23,587 nucleotides of DNA from CAYLNM01 sp964385045 (GCA_964385045.1 CAYLNM010000062.1:1-23587); one strand, 5' to 3'; shown: positions 15,591 through 23,357, numbered from the stretch's first letter. Program-made: numbers and translations. Notes: generated by a model not told the origin, from the sequence alone.

Positions 15591-16688
15591 ATGTCGCGTC
15601 GCCGCCCGTCCGACGAGGATGACGCGTGGTCACCGGGAGTCCCGTCCGACGTGGAGCACGTTCGCCGCATCGCGGAGTTCTTCGGGGTCTCGGTCGGCGT
15701 GCTCGGCGTGATCGCGGGGATCGGGCTGGCCCTCGTCCTCGGGACGATCGCCCGGTTCGCGCACCTGCACCGCCTGCCGCCCGAGAAGGGCCGCTCGCTC
15801 GTGCTGCGCCTCCGCAGCTGGTGGGTGATCGCGCTGGTGGTGGGGGCGGCGGTCCTGCTCGGACGCACCGCGACCATCGCCCTCGTCCTCGCGGTGAGTC
15901 TGCTGGCCCTGCGGGAGTACCTGCGGCTCGTGCCCGAGGACGTCCGCGATCGCTGCCGCCGGCTCGTGCCGTGGGCGATCGCGGCCACCGTCCTGCAGTA
16001 CGGATGGATCTGGCTCGGCTGGGAGCGGGCGGCCCTGGTCTTCGTGCCCGTGGTGGCGTTCCTGGGGCTGACGCTGCTCGTGGTGCTCGGTCGGCGACCG
16101 GAGGGATTCGTCCACGTGGTGGGCGCGGCCCAGTGGGGCATGATGATGCTGGTCTTCTGCGTCTCGCACGTCGCCATGCTGCTGGCGATGCCCGAGGCCA
16201 CCAACCCCGTGGGCGGGACGGTGGGGTGGTTCCTCTACCTCGTGATCCTCACCGAGCTGAACGACATCGCCCAGGCCCTCTGGGGCCGGCCGCTGGGGCG
16301 GCACAAGATGATCCCGGAAGTCTCCCCGGGCAAGAGCTGGGAGGGCCTCCTCGGCGCCGCGATCACGACCGCCGTGGCCGCGGTCCTGCTGGCCCCGGTG
16401 CTGACGCCGCTGGCCGAGCCGCCGCCGCGGCTCGCGGGGGGCGGACTGGTGGCCGCCACCGCGGACTGGTGGATCGCGCCGTGGCCGGTGGCGATCGCCC
16501 TCGGGATCTCGATCGCCGGCTTCTTCGGCGACATCGCGATCTCGGCCCTCAAGCGGGACGCCCACGTGAAGGACAGCGGCACGCTGCTGCCGGGCCAGGG
16601 CGGCATCCTCGATCGCATCGACAGCCTCACCTTCACCGCCCCGCTGTTCTACTACGCGGTGTCATGGCTGCAGGGAGGATCGACGTGA
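15591..16688 (+). CDS. cdsA: Phosphatidate cytidylyltransferase
   Basis: Makes CDP-diacylglycerol from phosphatidic acid and CTP, the branch-point precursor of bacterial phospholipids, in the inner membrane. The 365 residues hold about eight helices. The CTP_transf_1 signature stands at the C-terminal end: SALKRDAHVKDSG, then LPGQGGILDRIDS, with both Asp residues of the metal site. The usual PGHGG reads PGQGG. Upstream, LTELNDIAQALWGRPLGRHKM and SPGKSWEG are also family landmarks. An N-terminal extension of about 30 residues precedes the first helix. The ATG at 15591 was chosen for its position; no good ribosome binding site precedes it. The gene overlaps the next by 4 bp (GTGA), so the two products are translated together. 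Confidence 0.93.
   Translation: MSRRRPSDEDDAWSPGVPSDVEHVRRIAEFFGVSVGVLGVIAGIGLALVLGTIARFAHLHRLPPEKGRSLVLRLRSWWVIALVVGAAVLLGRTATIALVLAVSLLALREYLRLVPEDVRDRCRRLVPWAIAATVLQYGWIWLGWERAALVFVPVVAFLGLTLLVVLGRRPEGFVHVVGAAQWGMMMLVFCVSHVAMLLAMPEATNPVGGTVGWFLYLVILTELNDIAQALWGRPLGRHKMIPEVSPGKSWEGLLGAAITTAVAAVLLAPVLTPLAEPPPRLAGGGLVAATADWWIAPWPVAIALGISIAGFFGDIAISALKRDAHVKDSGTLLPGQGGILDRIDSLTFTAPLFYYAVSWLQGGST
16673..16678 (+). promoter_or_regulatory. Ribosome binding site GGGAGG inside cdsA
   Basis: GGGAGG ends 6 bases before GTG 16685, which overlaps the cdsA stop as GTGA. This favours GTG 16685 over the upstream in-frame ATG at 16664 as the start of the CDP-alcohol phosphatidyltransferase. Confidence 0.65.
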
Positions 16689-17683
16689 GCTCGGCCGACC
16701 CGCTCGCATCCGACCGGCGTGCCGGCGCCGGCCGTGCCGAGGCGAACGCCCACGCTGCCGCGGCCGACGCCGATGCCGCCGACACGGACGCCGCCCCGCG
16801 CGACGCGGGATCGCCCTCCTCCGGCGCGGCCCCGCCCGGGGCGGACGACCGCCACGATGCGGAGGCCGAGCGCCGCGTCGTCACCGTGCCCAACGTGATC
16901 TCGGTGCTGCGCCTGCTCGGCTCGGCATCGCTGCTCGTCCTCGCCGCCCACGATCTGCGCTTCTGGTTCGTCGGCACGTTCGTGGTCCTGCTGCTGAGCG
17001 ACTGGGTCGACGGGAAGCTCGCCGTGCTCCTGCACCAGCGGACGGTCCTCGGGGCCCGGCTCGACTCGATCGGCGACGCGGTCCTGTACTTCTGCCTGCT
17101 GCTCGGCCTGCTCGCCCTCGAGCCGTTCTTCCTGCGGGAGTGGTACTGGCTCGTGATCGCGATGGTCGCGAGCCACCTCGCGTCGTGGGCCGCGAGCGAG
17201 CTTCGCTTCGGCCGCATGCCCGCGTACCACACGCGGGCGGCCAAGATGTGCTGGGGGCTCGTCTCGGTCGCCGCGGTCACGCTGCTCGTGCACGGGCCGG
17301 AGTGGCCGGCGGTCGCGGCGCTGGTCTTCGTCATCCTGACCAACGCGCAGGCGATCGCGATCACCTTCACCCTGCCGCGGTGGGAGGCGGACGTCTCCTC
17401 GTGGTGGGACGCCCGCCGGCGCGCCCGCCGACTGGCCCGCGGCGATGAGCCGGCCGGGGAGGCGAACGAGGAGGCGGACGAGCCGGCCGCCGCGGGGCCG
17501 GCCGCGGAGCACCCGGCCGGTGGCCGGGCCGGCGATGCCCGCCGGACCGACGCGACCGGTGAGCCCGACGCGACCGGCACGCCCGCCGAGCCCGACGCCA
17601 CCGCCCAGCCCGGGGACGGCGATGAATCGCCCGGCGTCTCCGCGGCCCGTCGACCATCCCCCCGGACGACCGATCCCCGATGA
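16685..17683 (+). CDS. CDP-alcohol phosphatidyltransferase
   Basis: Transfers a phosphatidyl group from CDP-diacylglycerol to an alcohol such as glycerol phosphate, serine or inositol phosphate, in the inner membrane. In the 332 residues, a disordered Ala/Asp-rich head (1-64) precedes a five- or six-helix core (66-230), and a disordered Glu/Ala/Thr-rich tail of about 90 residues follows. The signature D-x2-D-G-x2-A-R-x8-G-x3-D-x3-D is found at Asp106, Asp109, Gly110, Gly123, Asp127 and Asp131. All acidic residues are kept, but the Arg after Ala is Val. VPNVISVLRL just before the core resembles PgsA-type enzymes. It follows cdsA, its substrate supplier, by a 4-bp overlap and overlaps the next gene by ATGA. 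Head-group specificity cannot be told. Confidence 0.85.
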   Translation: MSSADPLASDRRAGAGRAEANAHAAAADADAADTDAAPRDAGSPSSGAAPPGADDRHDAEAERRVVTVPNVISVLRLLGSASLLVLAAHDLRFWFVGTFVVLLLSDWVDGKLAVLLHQRTVLGARLDSIGDAVLYFCLLLGLLALEPFFLREWYWLVIAMVASHLASWAASELRFGRMPAYHTRAAKMCWGLVSVAAVTLLVHGPEWPAVAALVFVILTNAQAIAITFTLPRWEADVSSWWDARRRARRLARGDEPAGEANEEADEPAAAGPAAEHPAGGRAGDARRTDATGEPDATGTPAEPDATAQPGDGDESPGVSAARRPSPRTTDPR

Positions 17684-18522
17684 GCGTCCGCCGCATCCTG
17701 CACCTCTCCGACCTGCACGTCGGGCCGCCCTACCTGCCGGACGTCGCCGAGGCCGCGCTCGAGGCCGCGACGGACCTCGCCCCCGACCTGGTGGTGGTCA
17801 GCGGCGACTTCACCCAGCGCGCGAAGCGGGGGCAGTTCGAGGAGGCCCGGCGGTTTCTCGATCGACTGCCGGACGTCCCCCGCGTCGTGGTGCCGGGCAA
17901 TCACGACGTGCCGCTCTGGCGCGCATGGGAGCGGCTCGTGCGTCCGCTCGGGCTCTACCGCGAGCACGTCGCCGCCGAGCTCGACGGGGTGCTCCGGCTC
18001 GAGGGCGCGACCGTCGTCTGGCTCGACTCGACCGCTCCGCGGCGGGCGATCAGCAACGGCCGGATCGACCCCGGGCAGCTGGACCTCTGCTCCCGGGCGC
18101 TCGAGGCGGTGCCTCCCGACGACCTTCGGATCGTGGTGACCCACCACCACTTCCTCCCCGCCCCCGACTTCGAGCGGGACCGTGCCATGCCCCGGGCCCG
18201 GCGGGCGCTCGAGCGATTCGTCGCCCTGCGCGTCGACATGATCCTCGGCGGCCACCTGCACCGGGCGTACATCGGGCACACGCTCGACGTGTGGGCGGGC
18301 GCGGACCGCGAGCACGGCACCGTGATCGTCCAGTGCGGCACCACGACCTCGCGCCGGGGCCGCGGCCGCGAGCGGGAGAAGAACACCTTCAATCTCGTCG
18401 AGGTCGATCCCGCCGGCGACCGCTTCACGATCACGCACTTCGCCCACTTCGCCGACGCGGGCGGCTTCGAGCCGATCAGCCGGCACGAGTTCCCGCGGCC
18501 CAGTCGGCGGTCGCTCGCATGA
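17680..18522 (+). CDS. Calcineurin-like metallophosphoesterase
   Basis: A 280-residue cytoplasmic phosphoesterase with the complete dimetal motif series: DLH (11-13), GDFTQ (42-46), GNHD (73-76), THHHF (154-158) and GGHLHR (190-195). The order and GDFTQ wording are those of the class III cyclic-nucleotide phosphodiesterase/CpdA-like branch. Members cleave cAMP, UDP-diacylglucosamine or other phosphodiesters. Its ATG overlaps the phosphatidyltransferase stop (ATGA), so it belongs to the lipid cluster and might act on a lipid-linked phosphodiester or phosphate; that is inference. The last 30 residues are basic and Pro-rich. It has no signal peptide or membrane helix. Confidence 0.9.
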   Translation: MSVRRILHLSDLHVGPPYLPDVAEAALEAATDLAPDLVVVSGDFTQRAKRGQFEEARRFLDRLPDVPRVVVPGNHDVPLWRAWERLVRPLGLYREHVAAELDGVLRLEGATVVWLDSTAPRRAISNGRIDPGQLDLCSRALEAVPPDDLRIVVTHHHFLPAPDFERDRAMPRARRALERFVALRVDMILGGHLHRAYIGHTLDVWAGADREHGTVIVQCGTTTSRRGRGREREKNTFNLVEVDPAGDRFTITHFAHFADAGGFEPISRHEFPRPSRRSLA

Positions 18523-18546
18523 ACGCCGCCGCCCCTCTCGAACGAG

Positions 18547-18622
18547 CCCGCGCCGCCGTTGCGCGGGACCGCAGCTCGTGCCGGTCGCACGACTCGACCC
18601 GGCGCCGGCGCGGCGCCGGCGC
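18547..18622 (+). terminator. Two hairpins ending the cdsA cluster
   Basis: In the 182-bp gap after the phosphoesterase stop, CCCGCGC (18547-18553) pairs with GCGCGGG (18561-18567) around 7 bases. Further on, GCGCCGGCG (18602-18610) pairs with CGCCGGCGC (18614-18622) around CGG. Either could terminate the cluster before the M20 gene. No U-tract is present. Confidence 0.5.
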
Positions 18623-18704
18623 GACTCGGGATTCGCCCCACCTCGCCGTGGTTCCGCCGCCCGTCGGCCGGGCCCGGCACGCCACGTGCACCTACCGTGA
18701 GACC

Positions 18705-20066
18705 ATGGTCACCGCCACCACGCCGCGCACGAATCACGACCGCCTCATGCGCGACCTCGAGGAGGTGAGCACGATCGGCCGCCTCGAGGATCGCTCGATC
18801 GACCGCCGCGCCTTCAACGACGCCGACATGGCCTCCCGTCGCTGGCTGATCGAGACCTGCGAGGCCCGTGGGCTCCGGGCCGCCCTCGACTCCGCCGGGA
18901 ACGTCCGGGCGTGGGGGCCCGACGTCGCCTCGCCGATGGAGGACGGCTCCCGGCCCCACGACGACCCCGGCGCCCGGCCGCTGCTGATCGGCTCGCACCT
19001 CGACTCGGTCCCCCAGGGGGGCACGCTCGACGGGACGCTCGGCGTCGTCATCGGCCTCGAGGTCCTCACCTGCCTCCACGAGGCGGGCGAGCTGGCCCGC
19101 CGGCCGGTGGAGCTGGTCGCGTTCTCCGACGAGGAGGGCCGGTTCGGCGGCATGTTCGGCAGCCGGGCCCTCGCCGGGCTGCTCTCGCCGCTCGACGTCG
19201 AGCGGGCCGCGGACCTCGACGGGGTCACGCTCGTGGACGCGATGGCCGCCCACGGGCTGCCCGCCCACGAGGCCCTGCACGTCCGCGTGCAGCCCGGGGC
19301 CTACCGCGCGTACCTCGAAGTGCACATCGAGCAGGGCCCGGTCCTCGACACCACCGGCGAGCGGCTCGGGGTCGTGACCCACATCACCGGTCTGCTCAAG
19401 TGGCGGGTGACGCTCCGGGGCCGTTCGGACCACGCCGGCACCACGCCGATGCCGATGCGGCGCGATGCGTTCGCGGGACTCGCCGAGTTCGCCGACGAGA
19501 TCCCGCGGCTGCTCGAGGAGCACGGCGGCGCCGACTCGGTGGCGACGATCGGCAACGTCACGCTCACGCCCGGGGCGGCGAACTCGGTGCCCGGCGAGGC
19601 CGTCTTCTCGGTGGACGTGCGGGACGGCGACCGGGCCGTCCTCGACGACATCGCCGCGGCGATGCGGCGGGCCCTCTCGGCCATCGCCCGCCGCCGCGGC
19701 CTCATGTTCGAGTTCGAGGTGCTCGGGGCGATCGACCCGGTGCCGTGCGACCCGGCGGTGATCGACGCGGTGGGCGCCGCCGCCCGCGACGTCGGCGTCG
19801 AGCCCCGGACCATGCCGAGCGGCGCCGCCCACGACGCCCAGTCGATGGCCGCGATCGCCCCGATCGGCATGATCTTCGCCCCCTCGGTCGGCGGGCGCAG
19901 CCACACCTCGGCCGAGTGGACCCACCGCGACGACATCGAGCTGGCCGCGGACGTGTGCCTCGCCGCCGCCCGCCGCCTCGCCGTGACCGACCCCGAACGA
20001 CTCCCCCACGAGCCTCCGCCGCGGGCCGAGGACGACCTTCCGGCCGCCGAGGAGCCCCCCCGATGA
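18705..20066 (+). CDS. M20-family amidohydrolase (allantoate / N-carbamoyl-amino-acid type)
   Basis: A dimetal hydrolase of the hydantoinase/carbamoylase branch of M20, which splits the C-N bond of allantoate, ureidoglycolate, N-carbamoyl-beta-alanine or N-carbamoyl-L-amino acids. In the 453 residues the metal ligands are His98 (GSHLDS), Asp109 (LDGTLG), Glu144 in SDEEG, His207 (EVHIEQG) and His400 (RSHTSAEW). The dimerisation-domain motif SDHAGTTPM is at 241-249 and the SGAAHDAQ motif at 372-379. The order and wording match this branch rather than peptidase M20s. The last 20 residues are an acidic Pro-rich tail. The start at ATG 18705 has no good ribosome binding site. The stop overlaps the next start (ATGA), so the two amidases are co-translated. 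The exact substrate is open. Confidence 0.88.
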   Translation: MVTATTPRTNHDRLMRDLEEVSTIGRLEDRSIDRRAFNDADMASRRWLIETCEARGLRAALDSAGNVRAWGPDVASPMEDGSRPHDDPGARPLLIGSHLDSVPQGGTLDGTLGVVIGLEVLTCLHEAGELARRPVELVAFSDEEGRFGGMFGSRALAGLLSPLDVERAADLDGVTLVDAMAAHGLPAHEALHVRVQPGAYRAYLEVHIEQGPVLDTTGERLGVVTHITGLLKWRVTLRGRSDHAGTTPMPMRRDAFAGLAEFADEIPRLLEEHGGADSVATIGNVTLTPGAANSVPGEAVFSVDVRDGDRAVLDDIAAAMRRALSAIARRRGLMFEFEVLGAIDPVPCDPAVIDAVGAAARDVGVEPRTMPSGAAHDAQSMAAIAPIGMIFAPSVGGRSHTSAEWTHRDDIELAADVCLAAARRLAVTDPERLPHEPPPRAEDDLPAAEEPPR

Positions 20067-20842
20067 TCGACCGCAAGGACCTGGCCACCCAGCTCGACGA
20101 GCAGTTCATCAACGTCGACCCGCTGCGGCCTACCTACCGCGAGGCCCTCGACGAGCGGGCCGAGCGGTTCGTCAGCGAGCTGCACGACCGGACCGCCCTG
20201 CTGTGCATCGACCTGCAGTACCTCGACGCGGCCCGCGGCCACGGCGTCTTCAAGGACGTCGAGAGCGCCGGCATGCCGCTGGAGGCCCAGGAGTACTACT
20301 TCTCCACCCTCGAGCAGCTCGTGCTCCCCAACGTGGCCCGGCTCCAGGCCGCCTTCCGCCAGCGGGGGCTCGAGGTGATCCACACCCGGATCATGTCGCT
20401 CACGCAGGATGGCCGGGACCGCGGGCCCCAGCACAAGCGGCTCGGCCTCCACGCCGCGCCCGGCTCCAAGGACGCCGAGTTCCTGCCCGAGGTCGCCCCC
20501 GTCGGCGACGAGATCACCCTCAGCAAGACCGCCTCGGGCGTCTTCACCTCGACCACGCTCGAGTTCGTCCTGCGGAACCTCGGCGTCGAGGCCCTCGTGG
20601 TCTGCGGCGTCTACACCGACGAGTGCGTGTCGACCACCGTGCGGCACGCGAGCGACCTCGGCTTCGACACGATCCTCGTCGAGGACGCCTGCACCTGCGT
20701 GACCGAGGAGCGCCACCGGTTCACCGTCAGCACGCTCCGGAACCGATACGTGCGGGTGCTCACGACCGAGGAGGTGCTCGCCCAGCTTCGCGAGCAGGCC
20801 GAGGCGGCCGTCGAGTCGGAGGCCGCCAAAGCGGGCGAATGA
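20063..20842 (+). CDS. Isochorismatase-fold cysteine hydrolase
   Basis: A 259-residue cysteine hydrolase of the nicotinamidase/isochorismatase superfamily, in the subgroup that hydrolyses amides and ureido compounds (ureidoacrylate, biuret, N-carbamoylsarcosine). The catalytic triad is Asp50 (LCIDLQ), Lys155 (LSKTASGVF) and Cys188 (YTDECVSTT). The Cys makes it a hydrolase and not an isochorismate-type lyase lacking the nucleophile. Residues 1-40 are a helical extension before the core. Its ATG overlaps the M20 gene's stop, and a Na+-symporter operon follows. The natural reading is a two-enzyme pathway in which one amidase acts on the other's product and ammonia and CO2 are released. Which acts first is unknown. 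Confidence 0.87.
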   Translation: MIDRKDLATQLDEQFINVDPLRPTYREALDERAERFVSELHDRTALLCIDLQYLDAARGHGVFKDVESAGMPLEAQEYYFSTLEQLVLPNVARLQAAFRQRGLEVIHTRIMSLTQDGRDRGPQHKRLGLHAAPGSKDAEFLPEVAPVGDEITLSKTASGVFTSTTLEFVLRNLGVEALVVCGVYTDECVSTTVRHASDLGFDTILVEDACTCVTEERHRFTVSTLRNRYVRVLTTEEVLAQLREQAEAAVESEAAKAGE

Positions 20843-21101
20843 GCGGTCGGCCGATCGGGCCGGCGGCGCGGAAGATCCTTTGCGTTCAATGGGCATTCTC
20901 CTGCATTTCGGTGCAGAAATGGCCTGATGCCGCGGCCCGGGGTGGTCGGAAACGCAGTGGGGGCACGTCCTTGCCCCCGCTCCCGCCGCCCGCTACCGTT
21001 TGCATTCAAACGATTCGTCCGTTGCTCGGTGCAGTGCCGCCGGGCCGGCGATGCCGTGCGGCGCAGCGGGCGCCGTGGCCCGCCCGGACGCACTCGAGCT
21101 C
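20843..21101. promoter_or_regulatory. Structured intergenic region before the symporter unit
   Basis: No gene is seen in this stretch. It is locally less GC-rich and carries several short perfect inverted repeats: CATTTC/GAAATG (20904-20909, 20916-20921), overlapping CTGCA/TGCAG (20901-20905, 20912-20916), the hairpin at 20957-20980, and CGTTTG-CATT-CAAACG (20997-21012). These may be operator or leader elements for the symporter genes. No -35/-10 pair could be chosen with confidence. Confidence 0.4.
20957..20980 (+). terminator. Hairpin between the amidase and symporter operons
   Basis: GTGGGGGCA (20957-20965) pairs with TGCCCCCGC (20972-20980), one G-U pair, around the loop CGTCCT. It lies 115 bases after the isochorismatase-fold stop. 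It could terminate the amidase genes or serve as a leader structure of the next operon. Confidence 0.45.
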
Positions 21102-21791
21102 ATGATGCGGCGCACCCAGTGCCAAATCCGGCGAGCCGCCGCCGACCCGGGCCCCGCCCGGCGGCGTGGTCGAACCGTCGTGGCGACCCTCGCGGCCCTG
21201 CTCGCGGCCGCGGCCGCCTCCGCCGCCCCTCCCGCGGTCGACTTCGTGTTCGGCGACGACGAGGCCCGGGCGGACCGGACGCTCTCGGGCTCGGCGAAGG
21301 AGGGCCACGTCGGACTCGCGTTCGCCGTCGCCGGCGATCGGCCGGACGACGCCCCCGCGGTGGTCTTCCAGCTCCAGCGGGCGACGGATCCCTCGTTCGA
21401 CGGCGCGGTGGTCCACCACGAGAGTGCGGCGACGGCCGCCTTCGTCTCGGGCCTCGGCGACGGCACGCACCACTTCCGCGTGCGGGGCCGCGACCTGCTC
21501 GACGGCGAGGACGCCCTGACGGCCGGCCGTGCCGGCCGCGACGGGGAGGCGGCGGAGACCGCGGACGCCGAGCTCGACTGGGGCCCGTGGTCGGAGCCCG
21601 CCACCTTCGAGGTCGCCCACCACGCCATGTCCACCGCGTGGACCCTGCTCGGCATCGGGGCCGTGCTGTTCGCCAGCCTCGTGTTCATCGTGCTCCGCGA
21701 GATCGGCGACCCGCGGCGCGGACTCGGCGGCGGCGACGGCGGTCGGTCCGGCGACGACGACGGCCGCGCCCCGGAGGCCGCCCGTGTCTGA
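21102..21791 (+). CDS. Signal-peptide, FnIII-like, single-TM protein upstream of symporter
   Basis: I do not recognise a named family. In the 229 residues, a signal peptide lies about 20-42 (VVATLAALLAAAAASAAPP). An extracytoplasmic beta-rich domain follows at about 46-172, with fibronectin-III-like phrasing: FQLQRATDPSFDG, SGLGDGTHHFRVRGRD and WGPWSEPATFEV. One membrane helix is at 178-198 (TAWTLLGIGAVLFASLVFIVL), and a Gly/Asp-rich cytoplasmic tail of 30 residues ends the protein. The start may be ATG 21102 or 21105; both have only a GAG upstream, and 21105 is better spaced. The last 8 bp overlap the symporter gene, so the two are made together. It may act as a periplasmic recognition subunit of the symporter; that is inference. 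Confidence 0.7.
   Translation: MMRRTQCQIRRAAADPGPARRRGRTVVATLAALLAAAAASAAPPAVDFVFGDDEARADRTLSGSAKEGHVGLAFAVAGDRPDDAPAVVFQLQRATDPSFDGAVVHHESAATAAFVSGLGDGTHHFRVRGRDLLDGEDALTAGRAGRDGEAAETADAELDWGPWSEPATFEVAHHAMSTAWTLLGIGAVLFASLVFIVLREIGDPRRGLGGGDGGRSGDDDGRAPEAARV
21772..21777 (+). promoter_or_regulatory. Ribosome binding site CGGAGG for the symporter
   Basis: CGGAGG lies 6 bases before GTG 21784 and sets the symporter start within the 3' end of the FnIII-like gene. Confidence 0.65.
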
Positions 21792-23217
21792 TGCCGCCAC
21801 GATCCTCGATCCGACGCTCGGCTGGATCCTGCTCGCCGTCTTCGGCGTGGGCTGGGTCTCGCTCGGCATCTACTGGGGCCGCCGGGCCAAGGACCTCGAG
21901 GGGTTCATGGTCGCGGGCCGCAACGTCGGCCTCGCCCTCGGCACCGCCACCGCGGTCGCCACGTGGATCACGTCCAACACCACGATGCTCGCCCCGCAGT
22001 TCGCCCTGCAGCTGGGCATCTGGGGCATGCTGGCCTACTCGACCGCGTCGATCGGGCTCTTCCTCTTCGCCCCGCTCGCCCGCCGCATCCGGGCGGTGAT
22101 GCCGACCGGCTACACGAGCGTCGAGTTCGTGCGGCTCCGCTACGGGGCGGTGGCCCACAAGATCTTCCTGCTCATCTCGCTCTTCTACTGCCTGACCTGG
22201 ATGGTCAGCATGGCGATGGCGGGCGGGAAGCTGCTCGAGATCCTCGCCGGCATCCCGTACGTCTACGGCATGTCGGTCATCCTCGCCGTGTGCGTCGTCT
22301 ACACGCTCTTCGGCGGGCTGTTCGCGGTGATCGGCACCGACTTCATCCAGTCGGTGATCATCCTGATCGGCGTGGTGGTGGTCGCGGTCGCGGTGATCAA
22401 CCGGATCTCCCTCGAGGAGATCCACGCCAACCTCGTCGAGAAGCGGCCCGGCCTGCTCGACGCCCTCATGCCCGCCGCGATCATGGCCCTGTTCAACAAC
22501 ATGCTCTTCGGCATCGGCGAGATCGTGCACTCGAACGTGTGGTGGAGCCGCGCGTTCGCGATGCGCGAGGACGTCGGCCGCAAGGCGTACCTCCTCGCGG
22601 GCGTGCTCTGGCTGCCGATCCCGATCGTCGCCGGCTTCCTCGGCCTCGCCGCCCCCGCGATGGACATCCCCATCACCTCGCCCGACGTCGTGGGCCCGAT
22701 CGTGGCCGCCGAGGTCCTGGGCTCGGTGGGGGCGATCCTCGTCTTCATCGTGGTGTTCTGCTCGCTCGCCTCCTCGATCGACAGCCTCCTCGCGGCCACC
22801 AGCGACGTGGTGACGACCGAGATCGTGCGGCCGCTGTTCATGCCGGACGCGAACAAGAAGCAGCTGCGGATCGCGGCCGGATTCGTGATCGCCACCATCG
22901 GCGTGATCACCTGGCTGATCTGCCTGCCCAACGTGGGCACCCTCGCCACGGTGCTGTTCTTCGCCGGTCCGCTCGTGGGCTCGGCGATCTTCCCGATCGT
23001 CACCGGCCTCTTCTGGCCCCGGGCGTCGGCCACCGCGGCGGTGCTGGCGATGGTGCTCGGCAGCGCCGGCGGCCTCGTCGCCTACTTCCAGCTGGGCTGG
23101 TACACCGGCGCCCTCGTGGGCACCGGCATCTCCTTCGCCATCACCATGATCGGGGCCGCGGTCAACACCGAGCACTTCGACTGGAAGCGCCTCGCGGCGG
23201 AGGACATCGGCTCATGA
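21784..23217 (+). CDS. Sodium:solute symporter (SSF/SLC5), DUR3 urea-permease-like
   Basis: A 477-residue inner-membrane symporter of the LeuT fold with about 13 helices, driven by Na+ or H+. SSF landmarks are the early LEGFMVAGRNVG (residues 39-50), the unwound TM1 around ATAVATWITSNT, the GYTSVEFVRLRYG motif, LFGGLFAVIGTDFIQSVII, and FCSLASSIDSLLAATSDVV, whose paired serines form the Na2 site in this family. The C-terminal NTEHFDWKRLAAEDIG tail resembles that of DUR3-type urea permeases. With two amidases of ureido compounds just upstream, urea or a ureide is the likely substrate. Other SSF substrates (proline, acetate, sugars) remain possible. GTG 21784 overlaps the preceding stop by 8 bp, and the stop overlaps the next ATG (ATGA). 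Confidence 0.88.
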   Translation: MSDAATILDPTLGWILLAVFGVGWVSLGIYWGRRAKDLEGFMVAGRNVGLALGTATAVATWITSNTTMLAPQFALQLGIWGMLAYSTASIGLFLFAPLARRIRAVMPTGYTSVEFVRLRYGAVAHKIFLLISLFYCLTWMVSMAMAGGKLLEILAGIPYVYGMSVILAVCVVYTLFGGLFAVIGTDFIQSVIILIGVVVVAVAVINRISLEEIHANLVEKRPGLLDALMPAAIMALFNNMLFGIGEIVHSNVWWSRAFAMREDVGRKAYLLAGVLWLPIPIVAGFLGLAAPAMDIPITSPDVVGPIVAAEVLGSVGAILVFIVVFCSLASSIDSLLAATSDVVTTEIVRPLFMPDANKKQLRIAAGFVIATIGVITWLICLPNVGTLATVLFFAGPLVGSAIFPIVTGLFWPRASATAAVLAMVLGSAGGLVAYFQLGWYTGALVGTGISFAITMIGAAVNTEHFDWKRLAAEDIGS

Positions 23218-23339
23218 TCCTGTTCCCGTCGTGGTTCTTCGTCGGCCTCGTCATCGGCGGCATCGCGCTCGCCGCCCTCGGCGCGATCACGCTGCTGGGT
23301 CTCCTGATCCGCGACTGGTCCGGCCGCTCGATCTGGTGA
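23214..23339 (+). CDS. 41-residue single-pass membrane protein coupled to symporter
   Basis: A micro-protein: a short head (MILFPSW), one membrane helix about residues 8-33 (FFVGLVIGGIALAALGAITL), then a small polar tail (IRDWSGRSIW). The ATG overlaps the symporter stop as ATGA, with GGAGG about 10 bases upstream, and a hairpin terminator follows 18 bases after its stop, so it sits cleanly as the last gene of the unit. Some SSF transporters are known to have small partner subunits, and it may play that role. I know of no named family for it. Its reality rests on the overlap, the helix and the terminator. Confidence 0.68.
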   Translation: MILFPSWFFVGLVIGGIALAALGAITLLGLLIRDWSGRSIW

Positions 23340-23357
23340 CGACTCCCGTCGACGGCT

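Noticed and set aside
20961..20975. Sigma-54-like promoter (GGGCAC ... TTGC) upstream of the symporter, attractive for nitrogen control
   Set aside because: The GG and GC elements are 9 bases apart instead of the required 10, and the match lies inside a hairpin that explains its symmetry.
20843..21101. A guanidine (ykkC-type) or other known riboswitch before the urea-like transporter
   Set aside because: None of the conserved guanidine-I, -II or -III sequence elements could be found; the only loop similar to ACGR reads ACGT.
21000..21101. A TTG start at 21000 for the FnIII-like protein
   Set aside because: TTG falls inside an inverted repeat without a ribosome binding site, and the extra 34 residues would bury the signal peptide.
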